This document shows positions 9,220-17,761 of a DNA stretch of 64,000 bases, piece after piece. Every line of letters begins with the position of its first letter. Within the stretch, counting starts at the first letter, position 1. A model generated the notes under the pieces. That model searched no databases and was not told the origin of the DNA. It saw nothing but the letters and a program-made list of their open reading frames with translations. This stretch comes from Roseimicrobium sp. ORNL1. Lineage in GTDB: Bacteria > Verrucomicrobiota > Verrucomicrobiia > Verrucomicrobiales > Verrucomicrobiaceae. Where the stretch lies: the NCBI RefSeq assembly GCF_011044495.1, contig NZ_CP049143.1, forward strand, positions 6,758,001 to 6,822,000, written 5' to 3'. The position numbers were made by a program, and so were the translations under genes.

Positions 9220-10203
9220 GTGAGCAAAATATCACTTCCCGCACCTTTCCGTGAGTGCTCGTGGCTTGCAGGAGGGCGCGCCATCCCCTTTGCTCAGAAC
9301 ATGTTCGATCTTCAGGTCAATGGCTACGCAGGCACGGATTTCAACCGCGAAGGTCTCACCGCGGAGTCCCTTCATCATGCCTGCGAATGTTTGAAGGAGG
9401 ACGGCGTGGAGGCCATCCTGGCCACGTTCATTACCGATGATCTGGACAAGATGTCCCGCCGCATGCGCACCCTGGTGGAACTGCGTGAGAAGGATCCTCT
9501 CGCGCAGGAATTGATCGCCGGCATTCACATCGAGGGACCCTTCATCAACAGCGAGAAAGGTTATGTCGGCGCGCATCCTCCACACGCGGTGAAGCCCGGC
9601 ACCGTGGAGCATGCGAAGCAGCTCATCGATGCCGCGGGTGGCCTGGCCAAGCTGGTAACGCTCGCTCCCGAGTGCGATGCAGGATATGCCACCACAAAAT
9701 GGCTCAGCGAACAGGGCGTGTGCGTCTCGGCAGGCCATTGCAATCCCTCACGCGAAGTGCTCGCCGCCGCCTGTGACCATGGCTTGCGCATGTTCACCCA
9801 TGTGGGCAATGGCTGCCCCATGCTCATGCACCGCCATGACAACATCATCCAGCGCGCGCTGTCGTTGAAGGAACGCCTGTGGCTCTGCTTCATTCCTGAT
9901 GGCGTGCACATCGAGTTCTTCGCCCTGCAGAACTACCTGCGTGCTGCGGGCATGGAGCACAGCATCTTCGTCACGGATGCCATCAGCGCCTCGCGCCTTG
10001 GACCCGGTAAGTTCACCCTCGCGGGCTGGGACATCGTGATCGGTGTAGACCTCGTCGCACGCTCGCCAGATGGCTCTCACTTCGTCGGCTCCACCGTCAC
10101 GTGGCCGCGCATTCAGGAGAACAACACGAAGCACATCGGGCTCACGCGAGATGATCTGAACAAGCTCTCGATAGAGAATCCGAAGAAGGCGCTTGGTCTT
10201 TGA
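9220..10203 (+). CDS. nagA: N-acetylglucosamine-6-phosphate deacetylase-like amidohydrolase
   Basis: This 327-residue amidohydrolase-superfamily enzyme would remove acetate from GlcNAc-6-phosphate, feeding amino-sugar recycling. Expected metal and catalytic residues are present: Glu105 in GIHIEGPFI, His173 in SAGHCNPS, His194 in FTHVGNG, His230 in PDGVHIEF and Asp253 in VTDAIS. It is shorter than the usual roughly 380 residues because the N-terminal beta-sandwich half is missing; the barrel starts almost at once with FDLQVNGYAGTDFN. The C-terminal part is also brief. Start ATG 9220 is used, although ATG 9301 at MFDLQVNG is possible. It may therefore be a divergent NagA paralogue rather than the main enzyme. 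Confidence 0.82.
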   Translation: MSKISLPAPFRECSWLAGGRAIPFAQNMFDLQVNGYAGTDFNREGLTAESLHHACECLKEDGVEAILATFITDDLDKMSRRMRTLVELREKDPLAQELIAGIHIEGPFINSEKGYVGAHPPHAVKPGTVEHAKQLIDAAGGLAKLVTLAPECDAGYATTKWLSEQGVCVSAGHCNPSREVLAAACDHGLRMFTHVGNGCPMLMHRHDNIIQRALSLKERLWLCFIPDGVHIEFFALQNYLRAAGMEHSIFVTDAISASRLGPGKFTLAGWDIVIGVDLVARSPDGSHFVGSTVTWPRIQENNTKHIGLTRDDLNKLSIENPKKALGL

Positions 10204-10213
10204 GCCAGGAATA

Positions 10214-10681
10214 TCACTCGTGGTCGCGCTGCCACGATCTGATAAAGAGCCACACCAGCAGGGCGACCACGGCCAATAGCAACCACAATACAGGACGGTA
10301 CGGGAGATCTCCAATGTCTCCGCCAGCAAGCAACCAGGTATGCAGTGCCTGACCGGTGAACATGAGGCACACCATGCGAAAGAGATTGGCGTCGGCGTAA
10401 AACGTGACAAAGAAGATGCCGATCAGGTAGAGGGCAAACAACATCCCCCACCACTTCAACAGGCCTGCCACGAAGGAGAACATCCATGCAATCGGCACCA
10501 GGGCGAGATCCTTGAGATCGGCATAGATATTGAATCCATCACCCGGACTCCATGAGACTTGCGCAGCCAGCAGACCTATCACAAACGCAATCCAGCATGT
10601 GCCAAACATCGAGAGCACCCGCCCCCAAACGCTGCCAATGGACGTGAAGAAGCCTTCGATGGGATCAATGGTGCCATTCAT
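10214..10681 (-). CDS. Small integral membrane protein of unknown function
   Basis: This 155-residue protein contains four likely membrane helices, at about residues 25-42, 62-80, 82-100 and 128-146, the last followed by a basic tail. The segment DGFNIYADLKDLALVPIAWMFSFVAG lies between the first two. I do not recognise the family. It converges on the nagA-like gene with a 10-base gap. The lipoprotein gene upstream on the same strand ends 27 bases before its start, so it may be the second gene of a short unit with that SGNH lipoprotein. Confidence 0.7.
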   Translation of the reverse strand: MNGTIDPIEGFFTSIGSVWGRVLSMFGTCWIAFVIGLLAAQVSWSPGDGFNIYADLKDLALVPIAWMFSFVAGLLKWWGMLFALYLIGIFFVTFYADANLFRMVCLMFTGQALHTWLLAGGDIGDLPYRPVLWLLLAVVALLVWLFIRSWQRDHE

Positions 10682-10708
10682 GCAGATACAGAAGGCACAA
10701 ACGCTCCA

Positions 10709-12025
10709 TTATTTCTCCTTCTCGCACTGCTCCATCCACGGACGGATCATCCCAGCCAGCCTTGCCGCGCCTTTGCGGTTGAGGTGATCTACATCGTAGA
10801 ACTCCGTGGGAGGGAACTCGTGCGAACCTCCCTTGTGGAAGTCCTGGAACCACAGCCCGGGCGTTTCCGCATCGAGCTTTTCCATGTGCTGCACCATTTC
10901 ACGGAATCCCTCATGCGTGGTTCCATCCGGATCGCTCGCTGCTGCGTCCTTGGTATAGGGGTGCAGCGGTGTGGTGAAGAGCAGCACCTTCACGCCCTTT
11001 TGAGCAAGGTGTTGCGCCGTCGCCTTGAACTCTGCAAAAATCTTGTCGCTCCACTCAAAGCGTTTGCTGTCGCACAGCTTGAGGATCTGCTTGTGCTGCT
11101 CTTCCAGATGCTTAGGGAGATTGGTCTGCTTGCGGCCTTCCCACCCCCACATATCACAGCCAGTGATGTTCATCGCTTCCAGTTCCGTAGCCGTTACGGG
11201 CTTGTCCAAAGCAGGCATTGGCCAGAGTGTGCCCTTGTTCTTTTGATCATAATGCCATCCGGGGCTGGCGGTGAATTCCTCGTACTTGCGTTCGTCGGTA
11301 CGTTCCGCGTTGAAGGTGCGCGCGCTCACCACCCACATCACCCACTTGAGCTTCGGCAGCGGGTCGACGTACTCACGGATCATCAGGCACTGCAGTTTGT
11401 TGTTCCCACCGGCAGGAGCCATGTTCAGCATCAAAGGCGTGTGCCAATTCTCCTGACCGAAGAACTCCCGGGGACATACTCCCTTGGTGGCATGCGAGTT
11501 CCCCATGACGACCGCCTGCAGCTGCCCACGCAGCTTCCAGTAGATCTGCATCTGGTCAGAAACGTTTCCCCGGTAGTCCATGCGCACCACGCTGGGAGTC
11601 CGATCCTGGGCCAGCGATTGCGAAAGATCGAGGAAGCGGGGAGGCTCCTCCGCGGTGATGTCCAGGTCATCGCTGGCAGAGATGTCCTTGATGTCTTCCA
11701 CGGACTCGAAAGGCACGACCTTCAGGGTCACGACCTCGCCCTGCTTGTCACTCACCGGCACGGCCTTGGCCGCAATGACCGTCCAGTGCGCCACCCGAAT
11801 GACCGGCGCTTCCAGCTTGCCGGAGAGCACGCGCTTCACCTTGTACTCATGCCACGCCAGCGCCTCATCGTACGGCCGGACGTCCTCCGGACTCTTCGCC
11901 TTGGATGCCGCCACACGCTCCACCTCCACCTGTATCTCCGGATTTTGAGCCGCCTGCCGTTGGTTGCAGGAGGGAATCAGCAGAAGGATAAGAGAGCAGA
12001 GGAAAAGTGAAGCGGGGAGACGCAT
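10709..12025 (-). CDS. SGNH-hydrolase-like lipoprotein
   Basis: The start at ATG 12023-12025 begins a lipoprotein signal (MRLPASLFLCSLILLLIPSC) with the lipobox cysteine at residue 20; an upstream in-frame start at 12088 would add a non-signal leader. The mature protein has a GNSH motif (Ser177, His178) in place of GDS, and a C-terminal DVDH motif (Asp411, His414). This is the pattern of SGNH-fold acyl- and acetyltransferases or esterases related to DltD and AlgX/AlgJ. It is probably anchored to a membrane facing the periplasm and may modify an envelope glycan. Between the motifs lies a long region with Trp and His clusters. No MBOAT partner gene is next to it, so the acetylation role is tentative. 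Confidence 0.75.
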   Translation of the reverse strand: MRLPASLFLCSLILLLIPSCNQRQAAQNPEIQVEVERVAASKAKSPEDVRPYDEALAWHEYKVKRVLSGKLEAPVIRVAHWTVIAAKAVPVSDKQGEVVTLKVVPFESVEDIKDISASDDLDITAEEPPRFLDLSQSLAQDRTPSVVRMDYRGNVSDQMQIYWKLRGQLQAVVMGNSHATKGVCPREFFGQENWHTPLMLNMAPAGGNNKLQCLMIREYVDPLPKLKWVMWVVSARTFNAERTDERKYEEFTASPGWHYDQKNKGTLWPMPALDKPVTATELEAMNITGCDMWGWEGRKQTNLPKHLEEQHKQILKLCDSKRFEWSDKIFAEFKATAQHLAQKGVKVLLFTTPLHPYTKDAAASDPDGTTHEGFREMVQHMEKLDAETPGLWFQDFHKGGSHEFPPTEFYDVDHLNRKGAARLAGMIRPWMEQCEKEK

Positions 12026-12177
12026 TCGGTGAGTGAAGGTGCCTGAGCGGGCGTGCCATGGAACCATGGCTGGTCCGGAACGCCACAAAAACCGTACGGC
12101 TCTGAGGTACGTCCGGTTTTTTCAGACATATCGGCTTTCTTATTTTCGTCCGCCCCCATCCTGCCTAACGTGCGCCA

Positions 12178-12678
12178 ATGCCCCCAGCATCTCCGTTCCC
12201 AGAGCTCATCGCCGTCGTTGCCATGGCTTCCAACCGCGTCATCGGCAGGGAGGGAAAGCTGCCCTGGCACCTCCCGGAGGATCTGAAGTTCTTCAAACGC
12301 ACAACCCTGGGACACGCGGTGCTGATGGGGCGCAAGACGTTCGAGTCCATCGTTGCCACCTTGGGGAAGCCCCTGCCCGGCAGGCTCAATCTGGTGGTGA
12401 GTCACACCATGGAGCCGCGCGAGGACGCCACCATCATTCGCGACGTAGCAGAGCTCGCCGGAGTACCTTACCTGAAATCACCCGTTTACCTCATCGGAGG
12501 TGCGCAGCTCTACGGCACTCTCCTATCCCGGTGCAGTGAACTCATCCTCACCTATATCGAGCAGCCTTATGAAGGGGACGCCTTCTTTCCGGACTTCGAT
12601 CACCTGTTCGAGCTCAAGGAAGTGCTTGGACGGGGAGAAGGGTTCGAATTCCGCAGGTACGTGAGGAAGGTGGGATAG
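12178..12678 (+). CDS. folA: Dihydrofolate reductase
   Basis: This 166-residue enzyme reduces dihydrofolate to tetrahydrofolate with NADPH. Family signatures run in order: IAVVAMASNRVIGREGKLPWHLPEDLKFFK (substrate pocket with the usual Trp and the acidic residue of LPEDL), then LMGRKTFESI (NADPH binding), and VYLIGGAQLYGTLL (second nucleotide site). The C-terminus ends in FEFRRYVRK, typical of bacterial DHFRs. The length is normal. It is transcribed divergently from the SGNH lipoprotein and no thyA gene is adjacent. Confidence 0.95.
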   Translation: MPPASPFPELIAVVAMASNRVIGREGKLPWHLPEDLKFFKRTTLGHAVLMGRKTFESIVATLGKPLPGRLNLVVSHTMEPREDATIIRDVAELAGVPYLKSPVYLIGGAQLYGTLLSRCSELILTYIEQPYEGDAFFPDFDHLFELKEVLGRGEGFEFRRYVRKVG

Positions 12679-12741
12679 GTCCCGGCGGCTGGGTGCGTTG
12701 CTATCGGCTCACACGCCGCAACTGCTCCCTCAGTCACGACC

Positions 12742-13476
12742 ATGAAACCCGTCCTCCTGCTGCTGCTCACTGCCTCCCTCGCCACCACGCTCTCTGCCGC
12801 CGATCCGGCTGCGGGATTCGTTTCTCTTTTCAATGGCAAGGACCTGACCGGCTGGGTCGCGCCGGAAGGTGACAATGGCCACTGGAAGGTGATCGACGGC
12901 GTGCTGGACTATGACGCTCTGAGCGAGGCCCCCGGGAAGGATAAGAACCTCTGGACCGCGAAGGAGTACAAGGACTTCACCCTGCACCTCGACTGGCGGC
13001 TGAAGCAGACCACCGGCCTCTATCCCATGCCTGTGGTGTTGCCGGATGGCACGCACAAGCTGGATGCGAATGGCAAGGAGATCCTCAATCCCACACCCAA
13101 TGCCGACTCCGGCATCTACCTGCGCGGTGCAAGCAAGGCGCAGGTGAACATCTGGTGCTGGCCCATCGGTTCCGGCGAGGTGTACGGATATCGCATGGAT
13201 AAAGCCATGCCGCCCGAAGTGCGTGCCGGTGTGACTCCCAAGATGAATGCCGACAAACCCGTCGGCGAGTGGAACACCTTTGAAATCACGATGAAGGGCG
13301 AGCGCCTCACGGTGGTGCTCAATGGCAAGACCGTGATCGACAACGCGCAGCTCCCAGGCGTATCTGCCTCAGGGAAGCTGGCTCTGCAGCACCACGGCGG
13401 TCGCGGCAAGGATGGGCAGATGGCCGCGGCTTCCAGCCTCATCCAGTTCCGCAACATCTCGATCAAGGAACTCTAG
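12742..13476 (+). CDS. DUF1080 (3-keto-disaccharide hydrolase-like) secreted protein
   Basis: This 244-residue protein has a signal peptide (residues 1-20, ending LSAA) followed by the DUF1080 beta-sandwich: FVSLFNGKDLTGWV, then the DFTLHLDWRL strand, SGIYLRG, and EWNTFEITMKGERLTVVLNGKTV. The fold is concanavalin-like. Members are very frequent in Planctomycetes and Verrucomicrobia, and some cleave 3-keto-glycosides. It is probably periplasmic. A possible partner would be a GFO/IDH-type oxidoreductase that makes the 3-keto sugar, but none lies in this window. Confidence 0.9.
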   Translation: MKPVLLLLLTASLATTLSAADPAAGFVSLFNGKDLTGWVAPEGDNGHWKVIDGVLDYDALSEAPGKDKNLWTAKEYKDFTLHLDWRLKQTTGLYPMPVVLPDGTHKLDANGKEILNPTPNADSGIYLRGASKAQVNIWCWPIGSGEVYGYRMDKAMPPEVRAGVTPKMNADKPVGEWNTFEITMKGERLTVVLNGKTVIDNAQLPGVSASGKLALQHHGGRGKDGQMAAASSLIQFRNISIKEL

Positions 13477-13503
13477 TCTGATATCACCCAAAGGACTCGT
13501 GTC

Positions 13504-14142
13504 ATGACTGCCCTGTCCCGCTTCCAGAGATTGTTCACGATTGCCCTGCTCTGCCTTGGGCATGCGACCCTGCTGCCGGCCCAGGCCCAGGACACGAAGG
13601 CAGCTCTGGTCACCCAATGCGGCGCTGTGGACAAGCTTTTGCAGCAGGGAAAGTTTGCCGAGGCAGAGAAGGCCTACCGCGCCCTTCTGCCCCAGGTGCA
13701 GAAGGAATTGCCCCCCGAAAGCCCGCTCAACCTGACCATCCGCAACAACCTGGCGGTGGCCCTTTCGTCACAAGGAAAGACGAGCGAAGCTGAAGCCGCC
13801 CACCGTTCCACCATCGCCTTTCTTGAAAAGACGCCGAAGGTGGACCGCCGCGTGATTCTGGTCTGCAAAAACAACCTGAGAGATTGCCTCTTCGCCCAGA
13901 AGAAATTCCCGGAGGCTGAGAAGGTACAGCGTGAGGTCTACACCGAACGGCAGACCGCCCTCGGCAAAGAACATCGCGACACCTTGGTGTCCGGGTACAA
14001 CCTTGCCAATTGCCTCTACCAACTGCGCCGCCGGGATGATGCACGCGCCATCACCCGGGACATTACTCCCATCGCGAAACGCACCCTCGGCGCCACGCAC
14101 AACTACACGATTCTGATCGAGAAGCTCGATGCGAAACTTTAA
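13504..14142 (+). CDS. Secreted TPR-repeat protein
   Basis: This 212-residue protein has a signal peptide (about 1-29, ending AQAQ) and then tetratricopeptide repeats of the kinesin-light-chain kind (KFAEAEKAYRALLPQVQKELP, NLAVALSSQGKTSEAEAAHR, FPEAEKVQREVYTERQTALGKEHRDTL). Such repeats bind peptides or partner proteins. The next gene encodes a second TPR protein of the same design, so the two look like a tandem duplication. No enzymatic domain is present. It follows the DUF1080 gene by 27 bases and may be co-transcribed with it. Confidence 0.8.
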   Translation: MTALSRFQRLFTIALLCLGHATLLPAQAQDTKAALVTQCGAVDKLLQQGKFAEAEKAYRALLPQVQKELPPESPLNLTIRNNLAVALSSQGKTSEAEAAHRSTIAFLEKTPKVDRRVILVCKNNLRDCLFAQKKFPEAEKVQREVYTERQTALGKEHRDTLVSGYNLANCLYQLRRRDDARAITRDITPIAKRTLGATHNYTILIEKLDAKL

Positions 14143-14230
14143 GCCCCGCTTTAGCGCGCGCTTTAGTCCGTCGACAGGCTTGCAACAACACTGGCACAGG
14201 CCACCGCACGTGCTACAAAAGAGACTCCCC

Positions 14231-15046
14231 ATGGCCCGGCGTACCCACCCGCACCTGACCTTGCCCCTGCTGAGCAGCACGCTGTTGCTGCTTCTGCTGC
14301 TCGCGGTGGTGGGTCCAGTCGCGGCGCAGCAACAGGGCAAAGCTGCCCCCGCGGAGAAGAAGCCGGATGACTCCCTGCTGAAGCGTCGCGAGCAGGCCGT
14401 GTCCCTGGCGCAAGCGGGCAAGCTGAAGGAGGCCGAGCAGGAGTTCTGCGCCATCATCCTCGATGCTGAAAAATCCCTCGGTTCCGAACACAGCTTCACC
14501 CTGCGGAACTGGACTGGCGTGGCCAATGTCCTGAGCATGGCCGGCCGACCCAAGGACGCAGAAGAAGTGCTGCGTACCGTGTTGAAGAGCCAGACCAAGA
14601 ACCTCCCTGCCGAGCACGAGGACATCCTGCGTACACGGCACAACATCGCCAATACCCTGATGGCGCTCGGCAGAGCCACCGAGGCTGAGCAGGAACTGCG
14701 GCTGGTGCTGCGCGTCCGCGAGAAAAATCTGGGCGCCGGGCACCCGGACACCCTGGCCACCCGTGGCAATCTGGCCACCTGCCTCTTCCGTCAGGAGCGC
14801 TTCGATGACGCCAAGGTGGAGTTGGAAGCAGCCCTGCGTGAATCCGACCGCGTGCTCGGGAGCGACCACCCGCAGACACTGGACATCTGCTACAACCTCG
14901 CCCTCTGCCTGCAGAGCCAGCGCAATTTTTCTGATGCCCGTATCTATGCGCGCCGCGCCGCCGAAACTGCCAAGGCGAACCTCGGCGAGTCGCACCCGCT
15001 CGCGCTCCGCTACGGCGCGCTCTGGACGGAACTGCAGGGAAGCTGA
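14231..15046 (+). CDS. Secreted TPR-repeat protein, paralogue of preceding gene
   Basis: ATG 14231 gives 271 residues and begins a signal peptide (a leucine-rich core, cleaved after VAAQ). At least five kinesin-light-chain-like TPR units follow, each with a pattern such as LGAGHPDTLATRGNLATCLFRQERFDDAK. An in-frame start at 14129 would overlap the previous gene and precede the signal, so it was not used. It shares repeat type and C-terminal phrasing (a LG-x-x-H motif) with the neighbour at 13504, which suggests duplication. A scaffolding role in the periplasm is inferred from the repeats alone. Confidence 0.8.
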   Translation: MARRTHPHLTLPLLSSTLLLLLLLAVVGPVAAQQQGKAAPAEKKPDDSLLKRREQAVSLAQAGKLKEAEQEFCAIILDAEKSLGSEHSFTLRNWTGVANVLSMAGRPKDAEEVLRTVLKSQTKNLPAEHEDILRTRHNIANTLMALGRATEAEQELRLVLRVREKNLGAGHPDTLATRGNLATCLFRQERFDDAKVELEAALRESDRVLGSDHPQTLDICYNLALCLQSQRNFSDARIYARRAAETAKANLGESHPLALRYGALWTELQGS

Positions 15047-15149
15047 CGACGATTATCCTGGGGGGCTTGCGTGCCCTGCCTGTCGACTCTGCACCGACTT
15101 CAGCAAGAGGTGACCGCCACCGGGCGTTCTTGGCATCCCTCTTTTTATC

Positions 15150-17186
15150 ATGATCCGAAAATCACTCCTGCTGCCCGCAGCCGCCCTCGGTCTGGCGGTT
15201 GCCCTTCCTCACACAGTCCTCGCCGATGGTCCCAAGGACAACCTCCCGCAAAACGTCCGTCCCATCCCCCCTCCTGGAGTGGAAATCCCAGCGGCGGACC
15301 GCGAGGCCCTCACAAAGGGTGCGGCGGAGCTGAAGCAACTGATTGAGGAAGCGAAGAAGGCCCAGGCGAAGAATCCACGCCTCGCCGACCTGCTGCCAGA
15401 TGTGGAGATCTTCCACAAGGCCGTGGATTGGGCACTGCGTTACAACTACTTCAGCAAGCCCACCGAGACGAAAGCCGCCTACGAACAGCTCGCCGAAGGG
15501 AAGAAGCGCGCCGAAGCACTGAAGAAGGGTGAGGCACCCTGGCTTTCGCAAAAGGGTCTCGTGGTGCGCGCCTACCGCTCCAAGATCGATGGCTCCGTGC
15601 AGCCCTACGGCATGGTGATTCCGGACAGCTACAGCGGCGCCCCTTCCCGCCTGGACTTCTGGTGCCATGGTCGCGGTGAAACGCTGAGCGAACTGTCCTT
15701 CCTCGATCAGCGCATGCATCAGCCCGGGCAGATCACTCCGCCCAACACCCTCGTGCTGCATCTCTACGGACGCTACTGCTGCGCGAACAAGCTTGCTGGC
15801 GAAGTGGATCTCTTCGAAGCACTGGCGCACGCGAAGAAGTCCTACTCGATCGATGACGATCGTCTCGTGGTGCGCGGCTTCAGCATGGGCGGCGCTGCCG
15901 TGTGGCAGTTCGCCACGCACTTCCCAGGCTTCTTCTGCGCGGCCACTCCCGGCGCCGGTTTCGCAGAGACGCCCGAGTTCCTCGGCTCCTTCCAGAGTGA
16001 AGACGTGCGCAACGCACCCGAGTGGCAGAAAACGCTCTGGCACATGTACAACTCCTCGGACTATGCGCTCAATCTGGCCAACCTGCCGACCATCGCGTAC
16101 AGCGGTGAAATCGACAAACAAAAGCAGGCCGCCGACGTGATGGATCGCGAGCTGAAGAAGGAAGGCCTCGAACTGGAGCACATCATCGGACCACAGACCG
16201 CCCACAAGCTGCATCCGGACAGCCTCATCGAAATCGAAAAGCGCCTCGCCGCCATCATCGCCAAGGGTCGTGACCGTTCCCCTCGCGAAGTACATTTCAC
16301 CACGTGGACCCTCGGGTACAATCAGTCGAAGTGGGTGACCATCGACGGCATGGGTGAGCACTGGAAGCGTGCACGCGTGGATGCCTCCGTGAATGGAGCG
16401 TCCTCCATTGAGGTGAAGACCCAGAATGTGACCGCGCTCTCGCTGAACTTCGATGCCGGCCATGCCCCGGATCTGAATCTCTTCCAGCCCGTCACGGTTT
16501 CGATTGATGGCACCAAGCTCACCGCTGGCAAGCCGAAGACCGACCTCTCCTGGTCCGCCAGCTTCGCCAAGCGGGATGGCAAGTGGATTCTCGTGGATGA
16601 CAAGGCACCCGCCGCTCCGGGCCTCGCCAAGCGCCACGGCCTGCAGGGACCCATCGACGATGCGTTCATGGACGCCTTCGTCTTCGTCACTCCGACCGGC
16701 GCGCCTCTGAACGAAGCCACGGGCAAGTGGGTCACTAGCGAACTCGATCACGCCACGCGCGAATGGCAGAAGCAGTTCCGCGGTGATGCCCCGCAGAAGA
16801 AGGACACCGAGATCAAGGACGAGGACATCGCGAACAAGAACCTCGCGCTCTGGGGTGACCCGAGCAGCAATGCCATCCTCAAGAAGATCGCCGACAAGCT
16901 TCCAGTGAAGTGGACTGCTGAAGGCATCGAAGTGGGTGGCAAGAAATACGCTGCTGGTGAGTATGTGCCCATCCTCATCTACCCCAACCCGCTCAATCCA
17001 AACCGCTATGTGGTGATCAACAGCGGCTTCACCTACCGCGAATACGACTACCTCAACAACGCCCGCCAGGTGCCCAAGCTCCCAGACTGGGCCATTGTGG
17101 ATCTCCGCACGGCTCCCGATCCCGTGAACCCCGGCAAGGTGGTCGCCGCGGACTTCTTTGATGAGCAGTGGCAGGTGAAGAAGTAA
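15150..17186 (+). CDS. Secreted alpha/beta-hydrolase, prolyl-oligopeptidase-like
   Basis: This 678-residue protein has a signal peptide (about 1-25, ending VLAD). The hydrolase core carries the nucleophile elbow GFSMGG (Ser245), a probable acid near Asp322 (SGEIDKQK) and a His352 candidate (QTAHKLHP). SRLDFWCHGRGE is the strand and oxyanion region. After about residue 375 comes a beta-rich extension of some 300 residues with no recognised catalytic motif, including VHFTTWTLGYNQSKWVTIDG. The organisation resembles PHB-depolymerase or acetyl-xylan-esterase-like Verrucomicrobia proteins. An exported esterase or peptidase is likely; the substrate is unknown. Confidence 0.82.
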   Translation: MIRKSLLLPAAALGLAVALPHTVLADGPKDNLPQNVRPIPPPGVEIPAADREALTKGAAELKQLIEEAKKAQAKNPRLADLLPDVEIFHKAVDWALRYNYFSKPTETKAAYEQLAEGKKRAEALKKGEAPWLSQKGLVVRAYRSKIDGSVQPYGMVIPDSYSGAPSRLDFWCHGRGETLSELSFLDQRMHQPGQITPPNTLVLHLYGRYCCANKLAGEVDLFEALAHAKKSYSIDDDRLVVRGFSMGGAAVWQFATHFPGFFCAATPGAGFAETPEFLGSFQSEDVRNAPEWQKTLWHMYNSSDYALNLANLPTIAYSGEIDKQKQAADVMDRELKKEGLELEHIIGPQTAHKLHPDSLIEIEKRLAAIIAKGRDRSPREVHFTTWTLGYNQSKWVTIDGMGEHWKRARVDASVNGASSIEVKTQNVTALSLNFDAGHAPDLNLFQPVTVSIDGTKLTAGKPKTDLSWSASFAKRDGKWILVDDKAPAAPGLAKRHGLQGPIDDAFMDAFVFVTPTGAPLNEATGKWVTSELDHATREWQKQFRGDAPQKKDTEIKDEDIANKNLALWGDPSSNAILKKIADKLPVKWTAEGIEVGGKKYAAGEYVPILIYPNPLNPNRYVVINSGFTYREYDYLNNARQVPKLPDWAIVDLRTAPDPVNPGKVVAADFFDEQWQVKK

Positions 17187-17210
17187 CGGAAGGCAATTCT
17201 ACACGATCAC

Positions 17211-17258
17211 AGCCCCGGAAGTGCTGGCCTCAAGTCGGCGTTTCCGGGGCTTTGTCTT
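17211..17258 (+). terminator. Rho-independent terminator after the alpha/beta hydrolase gene
   Basis: Ten-base arms (17211-17220 and 17242-17251) pair perfectly as agccccggaa with ttccggggct around a 21-base loop. They are followed by a T-rich run, 25 bases after the hydrolase stop codon. Confidence 0.7.
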
Positions 17259-17343
17259 TAATAGGGACATTGGCCATTGCGTCGCGCAGGCGGTCACCGC
17301 ATGCATCCTCGAAGGTAATGACACGACGTTTGCAGGTGACGGA

Positions 17344-17564
17344 GCGCTTTGCGTCGTGGAGTGCGGTGGCAAGCTTCAAGCGCGACACCGCTTTGAGCGA
17401 AGGAATCCGACATCCCAATACTCTAACGTTATTCAAACATCCAGCGAGTGGTGAAAGCTTGACTCGGTATTGGTGAGTCTACCTCCCAAGGGCATGACGT
17501 GGGCTCCGTTCAAAAGCAGTGTCGCGCCTTAGCGCTTGCCACCGCACTCCACGACGCAAAGCGC
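17344..17564. repeat. Long palindromic repeat with perfect 31-base arms
   Basis: The arms 17344-17374 and 17534-17564 are exact reverse complements over 31 bases. Pairing continues inward, imperfectly, for about 25 more bases (aagcgcgacaccgctttg against a gctaaggcgcgacactgctttt-like complement). A spacer of roughly 100 bases separates them. The element could fold into a long hairpin. It resembles a REP or MITE-type intergenic element; no transposase is present. Confidence 0.75.
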
Positions 17565-17633
17565 AGATCATCGTCTATAGCTTCACCAAAACCTGAACCG
17601 CTGTAATCCCAGGTACTCATCAAGTTCTAGCAG

Positions 17634-17711
17634 CCCTGGGAGCGCTGGCCTCTGGCCGGCTGCTGCTACGTGGCACATGAATACGCCGGCCGGAGGCCAG
17701 CGCTCCCAGGG
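17634..17711. repeat. Inverted pair of a dispersed 27-32 base repeat
   Basis: 17634-17660 and 17685-17711 are reverse complements over 27 bases with one mismatch. The core is ccctgggagcgctggcct. The right copy extends by 5 further bases that match the single copy at 50315-50346, so three copies occur in the window. Confidence 0.8.
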
Positions 17712-17761
17712 CCCACGGGTGTTTGCACCACACGTGAGCTCCCGATAAGCGAAGCGCTACG

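Larger units (their letters stand above)
17187..17761. other. Intergenic region without a gene, rich in palindromic repeats
   Basis: This stretch of 575 bases lies between two convergent genes. It contains the hydrolase terminator, one long imperfect palindrome (17344-17564) and a second palindrome belonging to a dispersed repeat (17634-17711). Short open frames inside it have no recognisable product and run through the palindrome arms, so I call no gene. Confidence 0.7.

Noticed and set aside
10559-12010. A 483-codon open frame on the plus strand
   Set aside because: It overlaps the SGNH lipoprotein gene in antisense and has low-complexity His/Arg/Leu composition; the minus frame has the lipobox and SGNH motifs.
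15162-16751. A 529-codon open frame on the minus strand
   Set aside because: It is antisense to the alpha/beta hydrolase gene. GC-rich DNA often leaves such long shadows, and no protein family is visible in it.
17260-17470. Short open frames in the gene-free stretch
   Set aside because: They run through the palindrome arms, have no recognised product and no ribosome binding site.
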